DNA of 64,000 nt from Streptomyces sp. WMMC940 (GCF_027460265.1 NZ_JAPZBC010000001.1:3309001-3373000); one strand, 5' to 3'. Numbered from the stretch's first letter, positions 40,633-49,909 are shown. The notes: a model not told the origin generated them from the sequence alone. Numbers and translations: made by a program.

Positions 40633-41478
40633 ATGCTCTGCGTCGTGGAAAACCACTCCTTGCCGCGCACAGCAGCCTTCTTTGACCTGGACAAGACGGT
40701 CATTGCGAAGTCGTCGGCGCTGACCTTCAGCAAGTCCTTCTACCACGGTGGGCTGATCAACCGCCGCGCCGTGCTCAGAACGGCGTACACCCAGTTCGTC
40801 TTCCTCGCGGGCGGGGCCGACCACGACCAGATGGAGCGGATGCGGAAGTACCTCTCCGCGCTCTGCAAAGGCTGGAACGTGCAGCAGGTGAAGGAGATCG
40901 TCGCCGAGACCCTGCACGATCTGATCGACCCGATCATCTACGACGAGGCGGCCTCCCTGATCGAGGAGCACCACACCGCCGGCCGCGACGTCGTCATCGT
41001 CTCGAGTTCGGGCGCCGAGGTCGTCGAGCCGATCGGCGAGCTGCTGGGCGCCGACCGCGTGGTGGCCACGCGGATGGTGGTCGGCGAGGACGGCTGCTTC
41101 ACCGGAGAGGTGGAGTACTACGCGTACGGACCCACCAAGGCCGAGGCGGTCAAGGAGCTCGCCGCGGCCGAGGGGTACGACCTCGAACGCTGCTACGCCT
41201 ACAGCGACTCCATCACCGACGTCCCGATGCTGGAGGCCGTGGGTCATCCGTACGCGGTCAACCCCGACCGGGCACTGCGCCGTGAGGCCTCCTCACGCGG
41301 CTGGCCGACGCTCGTCTTCGTCCGCCCGGTGCGACTGAAGCAGCGCATTCCGGGCTTCACGATGCCCGCGCGCCCCGCACTCCTCGCGGCTGCGGCGGTG
41401 GGAGCGGCAGCGGCCACCGCCGGCCTCGTCTGGTACACCAACCGGCGCCGCAGCGCCGCTGCCTTTGCCCGGATTTGA
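40633..41478 (+). CDS. HAD-superfamily IB phosphatase (SerB-like)
   Basis: A 281-residue protein. Motif I is AAFFDLDKTVIAKSS with the nucleophile Asp near residue 18. Motif II is 'VVIVSSSGAEVVEPIG' and motif III 'CYAYSDSITDVPMLEAVGHPYAVNPD'. A helical cap lies between. The C-terminus has one hydrophobic helix ('PALLAAAAVGAAAATAGLVWY') followed by a basic tail, so it may be membrane-tethered. This subfamily includes SerB-like and lysophosphatidate phosphatases. ATG 40633 has GGAGGGC. From memory, the S. coelicolor counterpart is annotated as associated with morphological differentiation. Confidence 0.9.
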   Translation: MLCVVENHSLPRTAAFFDLDKTVIAKSSALTFSKSFYHGGLINRRAVLRTAYTQFVFLAGGADHDQMERMRKYLSALCKGWNVQQVKEIVAETLHDLIDPIIYDEAASLIEEHHTAGRDVVIVSSSGAEVVEPIGELLGADRVVATRMVVGEDGCFTGEVEYYAYGPTKAEAVKELAAAEGYDLERCYAYSDSITDVPMLEAVGHPYAVNPDRALRREASSRGWPTLVFVRPVRLKQRIPGFTMPARPALLAAAAVGAAAATAGLVWYTNRRRSAAAFARI

Positions 41479-41846
41479 GATTGAAAGTAAAAAGTGCGGT
41501 CAGGGGTTCCGCTTGTCGTACCGCTGGAGTACAAAGGAATTAACGGCCCGCGAGACCTGGGACATCCGAGAGGATCACCTTCTACGCAACAAAGGCCCCA
41601 CGGACCGAGCATGGACGCTGAGCACCCACGCGACGTCGACCCGTCGATTACGGGCCAGCCGCACCAGGTGACGGGCAAAGTTCCCGACCTGATGGGCAAC
41701 ATCTCGAGGACGCTTGGTAACTCGGCCGACATGCCAGCGGCGGTACCAACCGGTACCGCCGCAACCCTTGCGCCCGGCGATTGGCCGCGCTCAACGCACT
41801 TTGCGAACAGTGCCCTTGGCCCGGCCGGACGATGCCCCGCCCATGG
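41479..41846. other. 368-bp convergent spacer, possible small plus-strand ORF
   Basis: An ATG at 41610 opens a frame (MDAEHPRDVDPSITGQPHQV...) that runs into the 3' end of the next, opposing gene. Its codon use is less GC3-biased than neighbouring genes and no motif is recognised, so I do not call it a gene. The A/T-richer stretch 41470-41550 stands out from its surroundings. Confidence 0.4.
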
Positions 41847-42671
41847 TCACGCCGCTCCTCGCTGGAGCGCCTCGCACACGGCCGTCGACTCCCGCACCCC
41901 GAGTTCGACGGCGCGGCCGCAGTGGGTGATCCAGGCGCCCATGCCCTCCGGGGTCCCGGACAGATAGCCGTCGAACGCCTCGAGGTACTCCGTACGGCCC
42001 AGCTCGGCGTGACCCACCTCGGCGGGGCAGATCGACTTGGGGTCCAGTCCGCTGCCGATGAGGACGATGCGCTCCGCCGCCCGGGCGACCAGCCCGTTGG
42101 CCGAGGAGAAGGGGCGCAGGGCGAGCAGCTCGCCGTGCACCACGGCGGCCATGACCAGTGCGGGGGCGGAACTTCCCGCGATGACCAGCCCCGAAAGCCC
42201 GTCGAGTCGCCCGGCGACCTCGTCCGCGTCCGGCAGCGGCGCCTCGATCAGGGGCTCGTCGACCTTCTCCCCCGCCAGCCGCGGCCGGCCGACCGACTCG
42301 TCGGGGGCGACGCCGCCCTCCGCGACCAGATGGAGCCGGGCCAGGACGCGCAGCGGGGACTGCCGCCAGATGGACAACAGCTGTCCCGCCTCGGCGGTCA
42401 GCCGGAGGGCGGCCCCCACGGTACGAGCCTCCGCCTCGCTCCCGAAGTCGGTGCGCCGGCGCACCTCCTCCAGCGCCCAGTCCGCGCCCGAGAGCGCGGC
42501 GGACGCCCGGGCCCCGCGGAGCGCCGCCTCGGAGGTGACCTCATTGCTGCGGCGGCGCATGACGCGGTGCCCGTAGACCCGGTCGACGGCCTTGCGCACC
42601 GAGTCCACGGCATCCGCGACCCCGGGAAGATCACCCAGTGCGGCCAAGGGGTCAGAGGCGTTCGTACTCAT
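41847..42671 (-). CDS. degenerate Fic/DOC-like protein (often annotated as oxidoreductase)
   Basis: A 274-residue helical protein. The segment 'VVHGELLALRPFSSANGLVARAAERIVLIGSGLD' matches the Fic active-site region (HxFxx-GNGRxxR), but the catalytic positions are altered: RPFSSANGLVAR instead of HPFxDGNGRxxR. AMP-transfer activity is therefore doubtful. Upstream helices ('SNEVTSEAALRGARASAAL') resemble the Fic N-terminal helical region. ATG 42671 is chosen; an in-frame GTG at 42692 with a GGGGGTG site is a good alternative. It is divergent from the CooC-like ATPase gene. Confidence 0.7.
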   Translation of the reverse strand: MSTNASDPLAALGDLPGVADAVDSVRKAVDRVYGHRVMRRRSNEVTSEAALRGARASAALSGADWALEEVRRRTDFGSEAEARTVGAALRLTAEAGQLLSIWRQSPLRVLARLHLVAEGGVAPDESVGRPRLAGEKVDEPLIEAPLPDADEVAGRLDGLSGLVIAGSSAPALVMAAVVHGELLALRPFSSANGLVARAAERIVLIGSGLDPKSICPAEVGHAELGRTEYLEAFDGYLSGTPEGMGAWITHCGRAVELGVRESTAVCEALQRGAA

Positions 42672-42774
42672 AGGTAGGGAGGCTACGCGCACCGGGCCCG
42701 CACCCCCACGTTGGAGTGGTCTTCTTCACGCACACCGGGCACCGTGGGCGACAATGCCGCTACCTTAGGTGAAC

Positions 42775-43770
42775 ATGAAGATCGCTTTCGTGGGAAAGGG
42801 CGGTAGCGGCAAGACGACGCTGTCCTCGCTCTTCATCCGTCACCTCGCCGCACAGCAGGCCCATGTCGTCGCGGTGGACGCCGACATCAACCAGCACCTG
42901 GGCGCGGCGCTCGGGCTCGACGAGCAGGAGGCAGCGGCGCTGCCCGCGATGGGCGCGCACCTGCCGCTCATCAAGGAGTACCTGCGCGGCACCAACCCGC
43001 GGATCACCTCCGCGGAGACCATGATCAAAACAACGCCTCCGGGAGGAGGCTCGCGGCTGCTGCGCGTCCGTGAGAACAATCCGGTCTACGACGCCTGTGC
43101 CAGGACGGTACGACTCGACGACGGGCAGATCCGGCTGATGGCGACCGGCCCGTTCACCGAGTCGGACCTCGGGGTCGCCTGCTACCACTCCAAGGTCGGG
43201 GCGGTGGAGCTGTGCCTGAACCATCTCGTCGACGGCCCGGACGAATACGTCGTGGTCGACATGACGGCGGGCTCCGACTCCTTCGCCTCCGGCATGTTCA
43301 CCCGGTTCGACATGACGTTCCTCGTGGCCGAACCCACCCGCAAGGGCGTCTCGGTGTACCGGCAGTACAAGGAGTACGCCCGGGACTTCGGAGTCGCGCT
43401 CCAGGTCGTCGGCAACAAGGTGCAGGGACCGGACGATCTCGAGTTCCTGCGTGACGAGGTGGGCGACGACCTTCTCGTGACCGTCGGGCATTCGGACTGG
43501 GTGCGGTCGATGGAGAAGGGCCGTCCGCCGCGGTTCGCCCGACTGGAGGAGCCCAACCGGGCCGCGCTGCGCACGCTGCGGCAGTCGGCGGACGCGTCCT
43601 GTGCGCGGCGCGACTGGGCGCGGTACACGCGGCAGATGGTGCACTTCCATCTGAAGAACGCGGAGAGCTGGGGCAATGCGAAGACCGGGGCCGACCTGGC
43701 AGCCCAGGTCGATCCCGACTTCGTGCTCGGCGAGCAGGCAGCGCAGTTCAGCGCGCCGCAACCGGCCTGA
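42775..43770 (+). CDS. CooC/ParA-family P-loop ATPase
   Basis: A 331-residue SIMIBI ATPase beginning MKIAFVGKGGSGKTTLSSLF with the deviant Walker A KGGSGKT. Switch I has 'VVAVDADINQHLG' and switch II 'EYVVVDMTAGSDSF'. 'FLVAEPTRKGVSVYRQYKEYA' follows, as in CooC-like maturation ATPases. These load metal or assemble cofactors in an ATP-dependent way, but the client here is unknown. A GTG at 42769 is also in frame; the ATG at 42775 fits the family N-terminus. The last 23 bp overlap the convergent lipoprotein gene. Confidence 0.85.
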   Translation: MKIAFVGKGGSGKTTLSSLFIRHLAAQQAHVVAVDADINQHLGAALGLDEQEAAALPAMGAHLPLIKEYLRGTNPRITSAETMIKTTPPGGGSRLLRVRENNPVYDACARTVRLDDGQIRLMATGPFTESDLGVACYHSKVGAVELCLNHLVDGPDEYVVVDMTAGSDSFASGMFTRFDMTFLVAEPTRKGVSVYRQYKEYARDFGVALQVVGNKVQGPDDLEFLRDEVGDDLLVTVGHSDWVRSMEKGRPPRFARLEEPNRAALRTLRQSADASCARRDWARYTRQMVHFHLKNAESWGNAKTGADLAAQVDPDFVLGEQAAQFSAPQPA

Positions 43771-45289
43771 TCGCCGCGGGTCCGTCGTGCGCCAACCGGT
43801 CCGGTACGGGCCCGCGGCCGCTCGCGGCCGGCCAGACCAGACTCGTCCGGCCCGCGGCGGGAACGCCGTCCGCGATGGAGGCACCGGTGGCTGCCCCCGC
43901 GCCGGGGGCGGAGTTCGCCTCCGACGCGGTCCCTCCCCCGCCGGCGCGGGATGCGGCCGTACCGGATTCGGCCGTGCCGGATGCTGCCGTACCGGATGCT
44001 GCCGTACCGGATGCGGAAGCGCCGGATCGGGCCGGAGCCGGTACGGCCTTCGTGCCGGACCGGCCGGACGTGCTCCCGCCCGGTTTGTCGGACCCCGAGG
44101 AGGTGGCGGTCAGGAAGTCCTTCCAGCCGCTCCTCGGCGCCCGGCCGACGGGCAGGGTACGCAGTCGCCTCAGCACCTCGGGGTCCTGCGCGTCCAGCCA
44201 GTCGACGAGCTGACGGAACGACACGCATCGCACGTCACGTTGCACACAGACGAAACCGATGGTCTGCTCGACGGCGCGCACATAGGCGCCGCCGTTCCAC
44301 GACTCGAAGTGGTTGCCGATGACGAGCGGCGCACGGTTGCCCATGTAGGCCCGGGTGAAGCCCTTGATCAACCCGTCGCGCATCTGGTTTCCCCAGAAGG
44401 TGTGCATGCTGGGGGCGCCCTTCGCGGTGCCCGACTGATTGATCATGAAGTTGTAGTCCGTGGACAACGTCTCGAAGGATCGGCCGGGCACGGGGACCAG
44501 CTGCAGGGAGAGGTCCCACAGTCCGTGCTTCTTGTCCGGCCAGATCTGCTCGCTGATGCCGCTGCTGTCGTAGCGGAAGCCCTGCTTCGCGGCGACCCGC
44601 AGGAAGTTGTCACGCCCCTCCAGGCAGGGCGTACGGGCGCCGATGAGCTCCCGGTCGTAGTCGAACGGCAGCGACTGCTCGTGCGGCAGGCCCGCATTGG
44701 TCCGCCACTTCTTCACGAACGACCTGGCCTGGGCGAGCTCGCTCTTCCACTCCTCGGGCGTCCAGGTGGCACCACCGCCCAGGGGACCGCAGAAGTGGCC
44801 GTTGAAGTGGGTGCCGATCTCGTTCCCGTCCAGCCAGGCGCCCCGCAGTTCGCGAACGGTGGCCTTGATGCCCTTGGTGTCGTTGAAGCCGATGTCGGAG
44901 CGGCCCCGTTCGTGCCGGGGCGGGTCGTACAACTCGGCCTTCGACTCCGGGAGCAGGTACACGCCGCTGAGGAAGTAGGTCATCGTGATGCCGTGCTTCC
45001 TGCCCACTTCCCGGAAGTGGGAGAAGAGCTTCATGTCGTCCTCGCCGGCCCCGTCCCAGGAGAACACCACGAACTGCGGCGGTTTCTGCCCCGGCTTCAG
45101 CCGCTCCGGGCGCGCCTGCCCCGGTTGTGCCCCGGTGTACGAGGTCGAGCCGTCGCCGATCTGACCGAGCTGGTTTCCCAGGGCGCCGGAGAGCCCCGAC
45201 CCCCCGTCACCGCCGGAACATGCGGCGAGGCCCATGACGAGCGCGGTGGCCACGGCACCGAGAACGGCTCTCCGTGCGGCGGGCAGCAT
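43748..45289 (-). CDS. deacetylase-like secreted lipoprotein
   Basis: A 513-residue protein. A lipoprotein signal ends in LAAC (Cys24). The body starts 'PPQFVVFSWDGAGEDDMKLFSHF', followed by 'ITMTYFLSGVYLLP', 'HERGRSDIGF', 'GNEIGTHFNGHFCGPLGGGATW' and 'SLPFDYDRELIGARTPCLEGR', the NodB-like polysaccharide deacetylase order with a D near the first strand and H-x-N/G-x-H metal ligands. It probably modifies cell-wall glycans outside the membrane. The C-terminal 110 residues are a low-complexity Ala/Ser/Gly/Thr tail containing SGTAA repeats. ATG 45289 has GAGGGTGG. Confidence 0.82.
   Translation of the reverse strand: MLPAARRAVLGAVATALVMGLAACSGGDGGSGLSGALGNQLGQIGDGSTSYTGAQPGQARPERLKPGQKPPQFVVFSWDGAGEDDMKLFSHFREVGRKHGITMTYFLSGVYLLPESKAELYDPPRHERGRSDIGFNDTKGIKATVRELRGAWLDGNEIGTHFNGHFCGPLGGGATWTPEEWKSELAQARSFVKKWRTNAGLPHEQSLPFDYDRELIGARTPCLEGRDNFLRVAAKQGFRYDSSGISEQIWPDKKHGLWDLSLQLVPVPGRSFETLSTDYNFMINQSGTAKGAPSMHTFWGNQMRDGLIKGFTRAYMGNRAPLVIGNHFESWNGGAYVRAVEQTIGFVCVQRDVRCVSFRQLVDWLDAQDPEVLRRLRTLPVGRAPRSGWKDFLTATSSGSDKPGGSTSGRSGTKAVPAPARSGASASGTAASGTAASGTAESGTAASRAGGGGTASEANSAPGAGAATGASIADGVPAAGRTSLVWPAASGRGPVPDRLAHDGPAAIRPVAAR
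43953..44027. repeat. 15-bp tandem repeat inside the deacetylase gene
   Basis: Five consecutive 15-bp units of the form GC-GCCGTACCGGAT (43953-43967, 43968-43982, 43983-43997, 43998-44012, 44013-44027), the third and fourth identical. They encode a five-residue SGTAA/SGTAE motif repeated in the disordered tail of the lipoprotein. Confidence 0.85.
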
Positions 45290-45796
45290 CCGTCCACCCT
45301 CTTTCGTCGTGTGCGGTGAAGTGCGATCGATACGCCCGTACGATCGCGGACCAGAACAAGGTCGCACCAAGGATCACGGAGCAGGGGAGACAGGCCGAAC
45401 CGGGATGATTAATCACCGGATCGGACGCATGCGTGCCGCCGCTCACCGAGCCTGCCGGACGAGCGGGAGACCGCCTCCGGGGCCCCGCCCACCACTCGGC
45501 CACCCGCCATTCCGCAAGGGACGGGAAGCCCCGGGGTACACCCCTCACCCGAGCCGCTCACCGGGAGTGAACCGACCCGGTGTGGCATACGTGAGTACGA
45601 GTGGCCCCTTCCCCCCACCGCCCGGGGAGAAGGGGCCGCTCGCCCGGGACGGCGGACCGGGAGTCCCACAGGCCACTCCACCGCCCTAATAGGTCTAAAC
45701 CAATTTCTTGAAGACCCTTGTCACCCGGCCATCCGCCTGATGAGCTATGGCCTGGGACACATAGGCACATAGGACGCCCTGGGAAAGGGAGATGTC
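45290..45796. other. 507-bp divergent spacer between the deacetylase-like gene and acs
   Basis: No gene found. It carries the promoters of both genes. The A/T-rich stretch 45686-45710 stands out and includes the GntR/DasR-like dyad listed separately. Confidence 0.55.
45690..45704 (+). promoter_or_regulatory. DasR-like (dre) operator candidate upstream of acs
   Basis: TAGGTCTAAACCAAT resembles the DasR consensus (core TGGTCTAGACCA) with about two deviations from the palindrome. It lies about 93 bp before the acs start. DasR is the GlcNAc-responsive GntR regulator of streptomycetes, and acetyl-CoA supply links to aminosugar metabolism, so control is plausible. Confidence 0.4.
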
Positions 45797-47752
45797 GTGA
45801 GCAACGAGAGCCTGGCCAACCTCTTGAAGGAAGAGCGGCGGTTCGCACCGCCGGCCGAGCTGGCCGCGCACGCCAACGTGACGGCGGAGGCGTACGAGCA
45901 GGCCGCGGCGGACAGGCTTGGCTTCTGGGCCGAGCAGGCGCGGCGGCTCAGCTGGGCCGAGGAGCCGACCGAGACCCTGGACTGGTCGAACCCGCCCTTC
46001 GCCAAGTGGTTCGCCGACGGCAAGCTCAACGTCGCGTACAACTGCGTGGACCGCCATGTCGAGGCCGGTCACGGGGACCGCGTCGCCATCCACTTCGAGG
46101 GCGAACCGGGAGACAGCCGGTCCCTCACCTACGCGGAACTCAAGGACGAGGTCTCCCGGGCCGCCAACGCCCTGACGGAGCTCGGCGTCCGCAAGGGCGA
46201 CCGGGTCGCGGTCTACCTGCCCATGATCCCCGAGGCCGCCGTGGCGATGCTGGCCTGCGCCCGGATCGGCGCCGCGCACTCGGTCGTCTTCGGCGGATTC
46301 TCGGCGGACGCGGTCGCGTCCCGCATCCAGGACGCCGACGCCAAGCTGGTGATCACCGCCGACGGTGGCCACCGCCGCGGCAAGCCCAGCGCCCTCAAGC
46401 CCGCCATCGACGAGGCGGTCGCCAAGTGCCCGCAGGTCGAGCACGTGCTGGTGGTCCGCCGCACCGGCCAGGACACCGCGATCACCGAGGGCCGGGACGT
46501 GTGGTGGCACGACGTCGTCGGCCGCCAGTCGGCGGAGCACACCCCCGAGGCGTTCGACGCGGAGCACCCGCTGTTCATCCTGTACACGTCCGGCACGACG
46601 GGTAAGCCCAAGGGGATCCTGCACACCTCCGGCGGCTACCTCACCCAGGCGGCCTACACCCACCACGCCGTCTTCGACCTCAAGCCGGACACCGACGTCT
46701 ACTGGTGCACGGCCGACGTCGGCTGGGTGACCGGCCACTCGTACATCGTGTACGGGCCCCTCGCCAACGGCGCGACGCAGGTGATGTACGAGGGCACGCC
46801 CGACACCCCGCACCAGGGCCGCTTCTGGGAGATCGTCCAGAAGTACGGCGTCACGATCCTCTACACGGCCCCGACGGCGATCCGCACGTTCATGAAGTGG
46901 GGCGACGACATCCCCGCCAAGTTCGACCTGTCGAGCCTGCGCGTCCTGGGCTCGGTCGGCGAGCCGATCAACCCCGAGGCGTGGATCTGGTACCGGGAGC
47001 ACATCGGCGGCGGAACCGCGCCCATCGTGGACACCTGGTGGCAGACCGAGACCGGGGCCATGATGATCTCGCCGCTGCCCGGCGTCACCGAGACCAAGCC
47101 CGGATCGGCCCAGCGCCCGCTGCCCGGCATCGCCGCGACCGTCGTCGACGACGAGGGCCGCGAGGTGCCCGACGGCGGCGGTGGCTATCTGGTCCTCACC
47201 GAGCCGTGGCCGTCGATGCTCCGCACCATCTGGGGCGACGACCAGCGCTTCATCGACACCTACTGGTCGCGCTTCGAGAGCCGGTACTTCGCGGGCGACG
47301 GCGCGAAGAAGGACGACGACGGCGACATCTGGCTGCTGGGCCGCGTCGACGACGTGATGCTGGTCTCCGGCCACAACATCTCGACGACCGAGGTCGAGTC
47401 GGCCCTGGTCTCGCACCCCAAGGTCGCCGAAGCCGCCGTCGTCGGCGCGGCCGACGAGACGACCGGCCAGGCCATCGTGGCGTTCGTGATCCTGCGCGGG
47501 ACCGCGAGCGAGGACGAGGGCCTCGTCGCCGAGCTCCGCAACCACGTCGGGGCGACGCTCGGGCCGATCGCCAAGCCCAAGCGCGTCCTGCCGGTGGCCG
47601 AGCTGCCCAAGACCCGGTCCGGCAAGATCATGCGCCGGCTGCTCCGGGACGTGGCGGAGAACCGCCAGCTCGGTGACGTCACGACCCTCACGGATTCCTC
47701 CGTGATGGAGCTCATCCAGTCCAAGCTGCCGACGGCGGCCTCGGAGGACTGA
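45797..47752 (+). CDS. acs: acetyl-CoA synthetase
   Basis: A 651-residue AMP-forming ligase that converts acetate, ATP and CoA to acetyl-CoA. The P-loop-like signature is ILYTSGTTGKPKG near residues 262-274. 'DTWWQTETGA' (A5) and 'DIWLLGRVDDVMLVSGHNIS' (A8 hinge) are intact. The C-terminal motif PKTRSGKIMRR contains the regulatory Lys near residue 609 that is acetylated in this family. The start is GTG at 45797 with GGGAG at good spacing. Length is normal. A strong terminator follows. Confidence 0.97.
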   Translation: MSNESLANLLKEERRFAPPAELAAHANVTAEAYEQAAADRLGFWAEQARRLSWAEEPTETLDWSNPPFAKWFADGKLNVAYNCVDRHVEAGHGDRVAIHFEGEPGDSRSLTYAELKDEVSRAANALTELGVRKGDRVAVYLPMIPEAAVAMLACARIGAAHSVVFGGFSADAVASRIQDADAKLVITADGGHRRGKPSALKPAIDEAVAKCPQVEHVLVVRRTGQDTAITEGRDVWWHDVVGRQSAEHTPEAFDAEHPLFILYTSGTTGKPKGILHTSGGYLTQAAYTHHAVFDLKPDTDVYWCTADVGWVTGHSYIVYGPLANGATQVMYEGTPDTPHQGRFWEIVQKYGVTILYTAPTAIRTFMKWGDDIPAKFDLSSLRVLGSVGEPINPEAWIWYREHIGGGTAPIVDTWWQTETGAMMISPLPGVTETKPGSAQRPLPGIAATVVDDEGREVPDGGGGYLVLTEPWPSMLRTIWGDDQRFIDTYWSRFESRYFAGDGAKKDDDGDIWLLGRVDDVMLVSGHNISTTEVESALVSHPKVAEAAVVGAADETTGQAIVAFVILRGTASEDEGLVAELRNHVGATLGPIAKPKRVLPVAELPKTRSGKIMRRLLRDVAENRQLGDVTTLTDSSVMELIQSKLPTAASED

Positions 47753-47770
47753 GTCCGCAGGTCACCGCCA

Positions 47771-47806
47771 GGGGCACCCGGAGCGAACGCGCCGGGTGCC
47801 CCTTTT
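47771..47806 (+). terminator. intrinsic terminator of acs
   Basis: An 11-bp perfect stem (47771-47781 with 47792-47802) closes a 10-nt loop and is followed by TTTT. It starts 19 bp after the acs stop codon. Confidence 0.92.
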
Positions 47807-47968
47807 GCACCTAAGGTGAAGATCGACGATGGTACCGACGCATCCCCCACCGAGGTCATTAGGTAGGGTAAGGAATCGCGTCAACGACGCGACAGGAAAA
47901 CCGAGGTGCGCCGGGAAGTCTGGTCGGCATGTGCTTTGCCGTGCCTATCCGACCGGAGGTCCCCACTC

Positions 47969-49366
47969 GTGGCAGCGCCGACCCCCACCCCCCGCAAGTT
48001 CCTCGGACGCCTCTCCCTCCCCGAGCGGAACTTCGTGGCGGACGCCCTGCGCACCGAGACCGTCGGCGGGATCCTGCTGCTGGCCGCAGCAGTCGCCGCA
48101 CTCCTCTGGGCGAACACCCCCCTCGGCCGCAGCTACGAGGCCGTGGCCGACTTCCATCTGGGCCCGGCGTCCCTCGGGCTCGACCTGTCCATCCAGCACT
48201 GGGCGGCCGACGGGCTTCTGGCGATCTTCTTCTTCGTCGCCGGTATCGAGCTCAAGCGGGAGCTCGTCGCGGGCGAACTGCGCGACCCCAAGGCCGCGGC
48301 GCTCCCCGTCATCGCCGCCGTGTGCGGTATGGCGGCCCCCGCACTCGTCTACACGCTGGTCAGCAGCGCCGGCGGCGGCTCTCTGGCGGGCTGGGCGGTG
48401 CCCACGGCCACCGATATCGCCTTCGCCCTCGCGGTGCTGGCGGTGATCGGCACATCGCTCCCGTCCGCGATCCGCGCCTTCCTCCTCACCCTCGCCGTCG
48501 TCGACGACCTCTTCGCGATCCTGATCATCGCGATCTTCTTCACCAGCGATCTGAACTTCGCCGCGCTCGGCGGGGCCCTGGCCGGCCTCGCGGTCTTCTG
48601 GCTGCTGCTGCGCAAGGGCGTGCGCGGCTGGTACGTCTACGTCCCGCTGGCCCTGGTCATCTGGGGACTCATGTACAACAGCGGCGTCCACGCCACCATC
48701 GCCGGCGTCGCCATGGGCCTGATGCTGCGCTGCACCCGGCGCGAGGGCGAGGAGCAGTCCCCCGGCGAGCACATCGAGCACCTCGTGCGGCCGATCTCGG
48801 CCGGCCTCGCCGTACCGCTGTTCGCGCTGTTCTCCGCCGGGGTCAGCGTCTCGGGCGGCGCACTGCACGCCGTCTTCACGCGCCCCGAGCCCCTCGGGGT
48901 CGTGCTCGGCCTCGTGGTCGGCAAGACCATCGGCATCTTCGGCGGCACCTGGCTCGCCGCCCGCTTCACCAGGGCAGAGCTCAACGAGGACCTTGCCTGG
49001 CCGGACGTCTTCGCCGTCGCGTCGCTGGCCGGCATCGGCTTCACCGTCTCCCTGCTCATCGGCGAGCTGGCCTTCGCCGGCGACGCCGCCCTGACGGACG
49101 AGGTCAAGGCGGCCGTGCTGCTCGGGTCCCTGATCGCCGCGGTGATCGCCTGTGTGCTCCTGAAACTACGGGTACGCAAGTACCAGGCCCTCTGCGAGGC
49201 GGAGGACCGCGACGAGGACCAGGACGGCATCCCGGACGTGTACGAACAGGACAACCCTGAGTACCACCTGCGGATGGCCGAGATCTACGAGAAGAGGGCC
49301 GCGGAGCACCGGCGCATGGCGGAAGTCGCGGGTGCGTCGCGCGGCGACGGCGACAGTCCGGCATGA
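47969..49366 (+). CDS. nhaA: Na+/H+ antiporter NhaA
   Basis: A 465-residue antiporter with about 11-12 membrane helices. The ion-binding Asp pair is in LTLAVVDDLFAILIIAIF near residues 178-180. 'GLLAIFFFVAGIELKRELVAGELRDP' is the conserved helix II-III region and 'VGKTIGIFGGTWLA' a later helix. After the last helix comes an acidic cytoplasmic tail; residues about 412-425 read EDRDEDQDGIPDVYE, which matches the DxDxDGxxD calcium-binding loop and is unusual for NhaA. It probably exports Na+ in exchange for protons. The GTG at 47969 has GGAGG at 47954-47958. Confidence 0.95.
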   Translation: MAAPTPTPRKFLGRLSLPERNFVADALRTETVGGILLLAAAVAALLWANTPLGRSYEAVADFHLGPASLGLDLSIQHWAADGLLAIFFFVAGIELKRELVAGELRDPKAAALPVIAAVCGMAAPALVYTLVSSAGGGSLAGWAVPTATDIAFALAVLAVIGTSLPSAIRAFLLTLAVVDDLFAILIIAIFFTSDLNFAALGGALAGLAVFWLLLRKGVRGWYVYVPLALVIWGLMYNSGVHATIAGVAMGLMLRCTRREGEEQSPGEHIEHLVRPISAGLAVPLFALFSAGVSVSGGALHAVFTRPEPLGVVLGLVVGKTIGIFGGTWLAARFTRAELNEDLAWPDVFAVASLAGIGFTVSLLIGELAFAGDAALTDEVKAAVLLGSLIAAVIACVLLKLRVRKYQALCEAEDRDEDQDGIPDVYEQDNPEYHLRMAEIYEKRAAEHRRMAEVAGASRGDGDSPA

Positions 49367-49405
49367 TCTGACAGCAGATCCGAAGCAGAGATGAGGGAGT
49401 CACCG

Positions 49406-49909
49406 ATGAGCGACCCCGGCAGCACGACCACCACCGTCGAAGCCGCGGGCGACGTGGTCGGACCGGTTCGGCTGGCCGGCGCGGACAAGACCATGGGACA
49501 GCTGGTGGCGACGGCGACCGCTGAGATGTCCGCCCTGGTGCACGACGAGATCGCGCTGGCCAAGGCCGAACTCAGGCAGGACGTCAAGCGGGGGGTGACG
49601 GGCGGAGTGGCCGGCACGGTCGCCGGGGTGCTCGCCCTGTTCTCCCTGCCGGTGCTGAGCTTCGCCGCCGCCTACGGCATCCACAATCTCGGCCTGGGAC
49701 TCGCCTGGTCGTTCCTGATCGTGGGAGCGGCGTTCCTGCTGCTCGCGGGCCTGGCGGCGCTGCTGGCCATGACCAAGTTCAAGAAGGTCAAGCCGCCGGA
49801 GCGCTCCATCGCCTCGGCCAAGCAGACGGCCGCCGTGCTCCAGAACGCCAAGCCGCACCCCCGAGGGGCCAAGGACGTGTCCACATCTGTGGCACGCTCG
49901 TCCGCATGA
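49406..49909 (+). CDS. phage-holin-like membrane protein (DUF1469 type)
   Basis: A 167-residue protein. An N-terminal helix ('MGQLVATATAEMSALVHDEIALAKAELRQDVKRG') precedes two hydrophobic segments ('GVAGTVAGVLALFSLPVLSFAAAYG', 'WSFLIVGAAFLLLAGLAALLAM') and a basic C-terminal tail. This is the YqjE/DUF1469 pattern often named phage holin family, though a lysis role is not implied. ATG 49406 has GAGGGAG. It overlaps the start of the next gene by 4 bp, indicating translational coupling. Confidence 0.82.
   Translation: MSDPGSTTTTVEAAGDVVGPVRLAGADKTMGQLVATATAEMSALVHDEIALAKAELRQDVKRGVTGGVAGTVAGVLALFSLPVLSFAAAYGIHNLGLGLAWSFLIVGAAFLLLAGLAALLAMTKFKKVKPPERSIASAKQTAAVLQNAKPHPRGAKDVSTSVARSSA

Noticed and set aside
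43676..45319. 547-codon plus-strand frame downstream of the CooC-like gene
   Set aside because: Antisense to the deacetylase-like lipoprotein, which has a signal peptide, metal ligands and a ribosome site.
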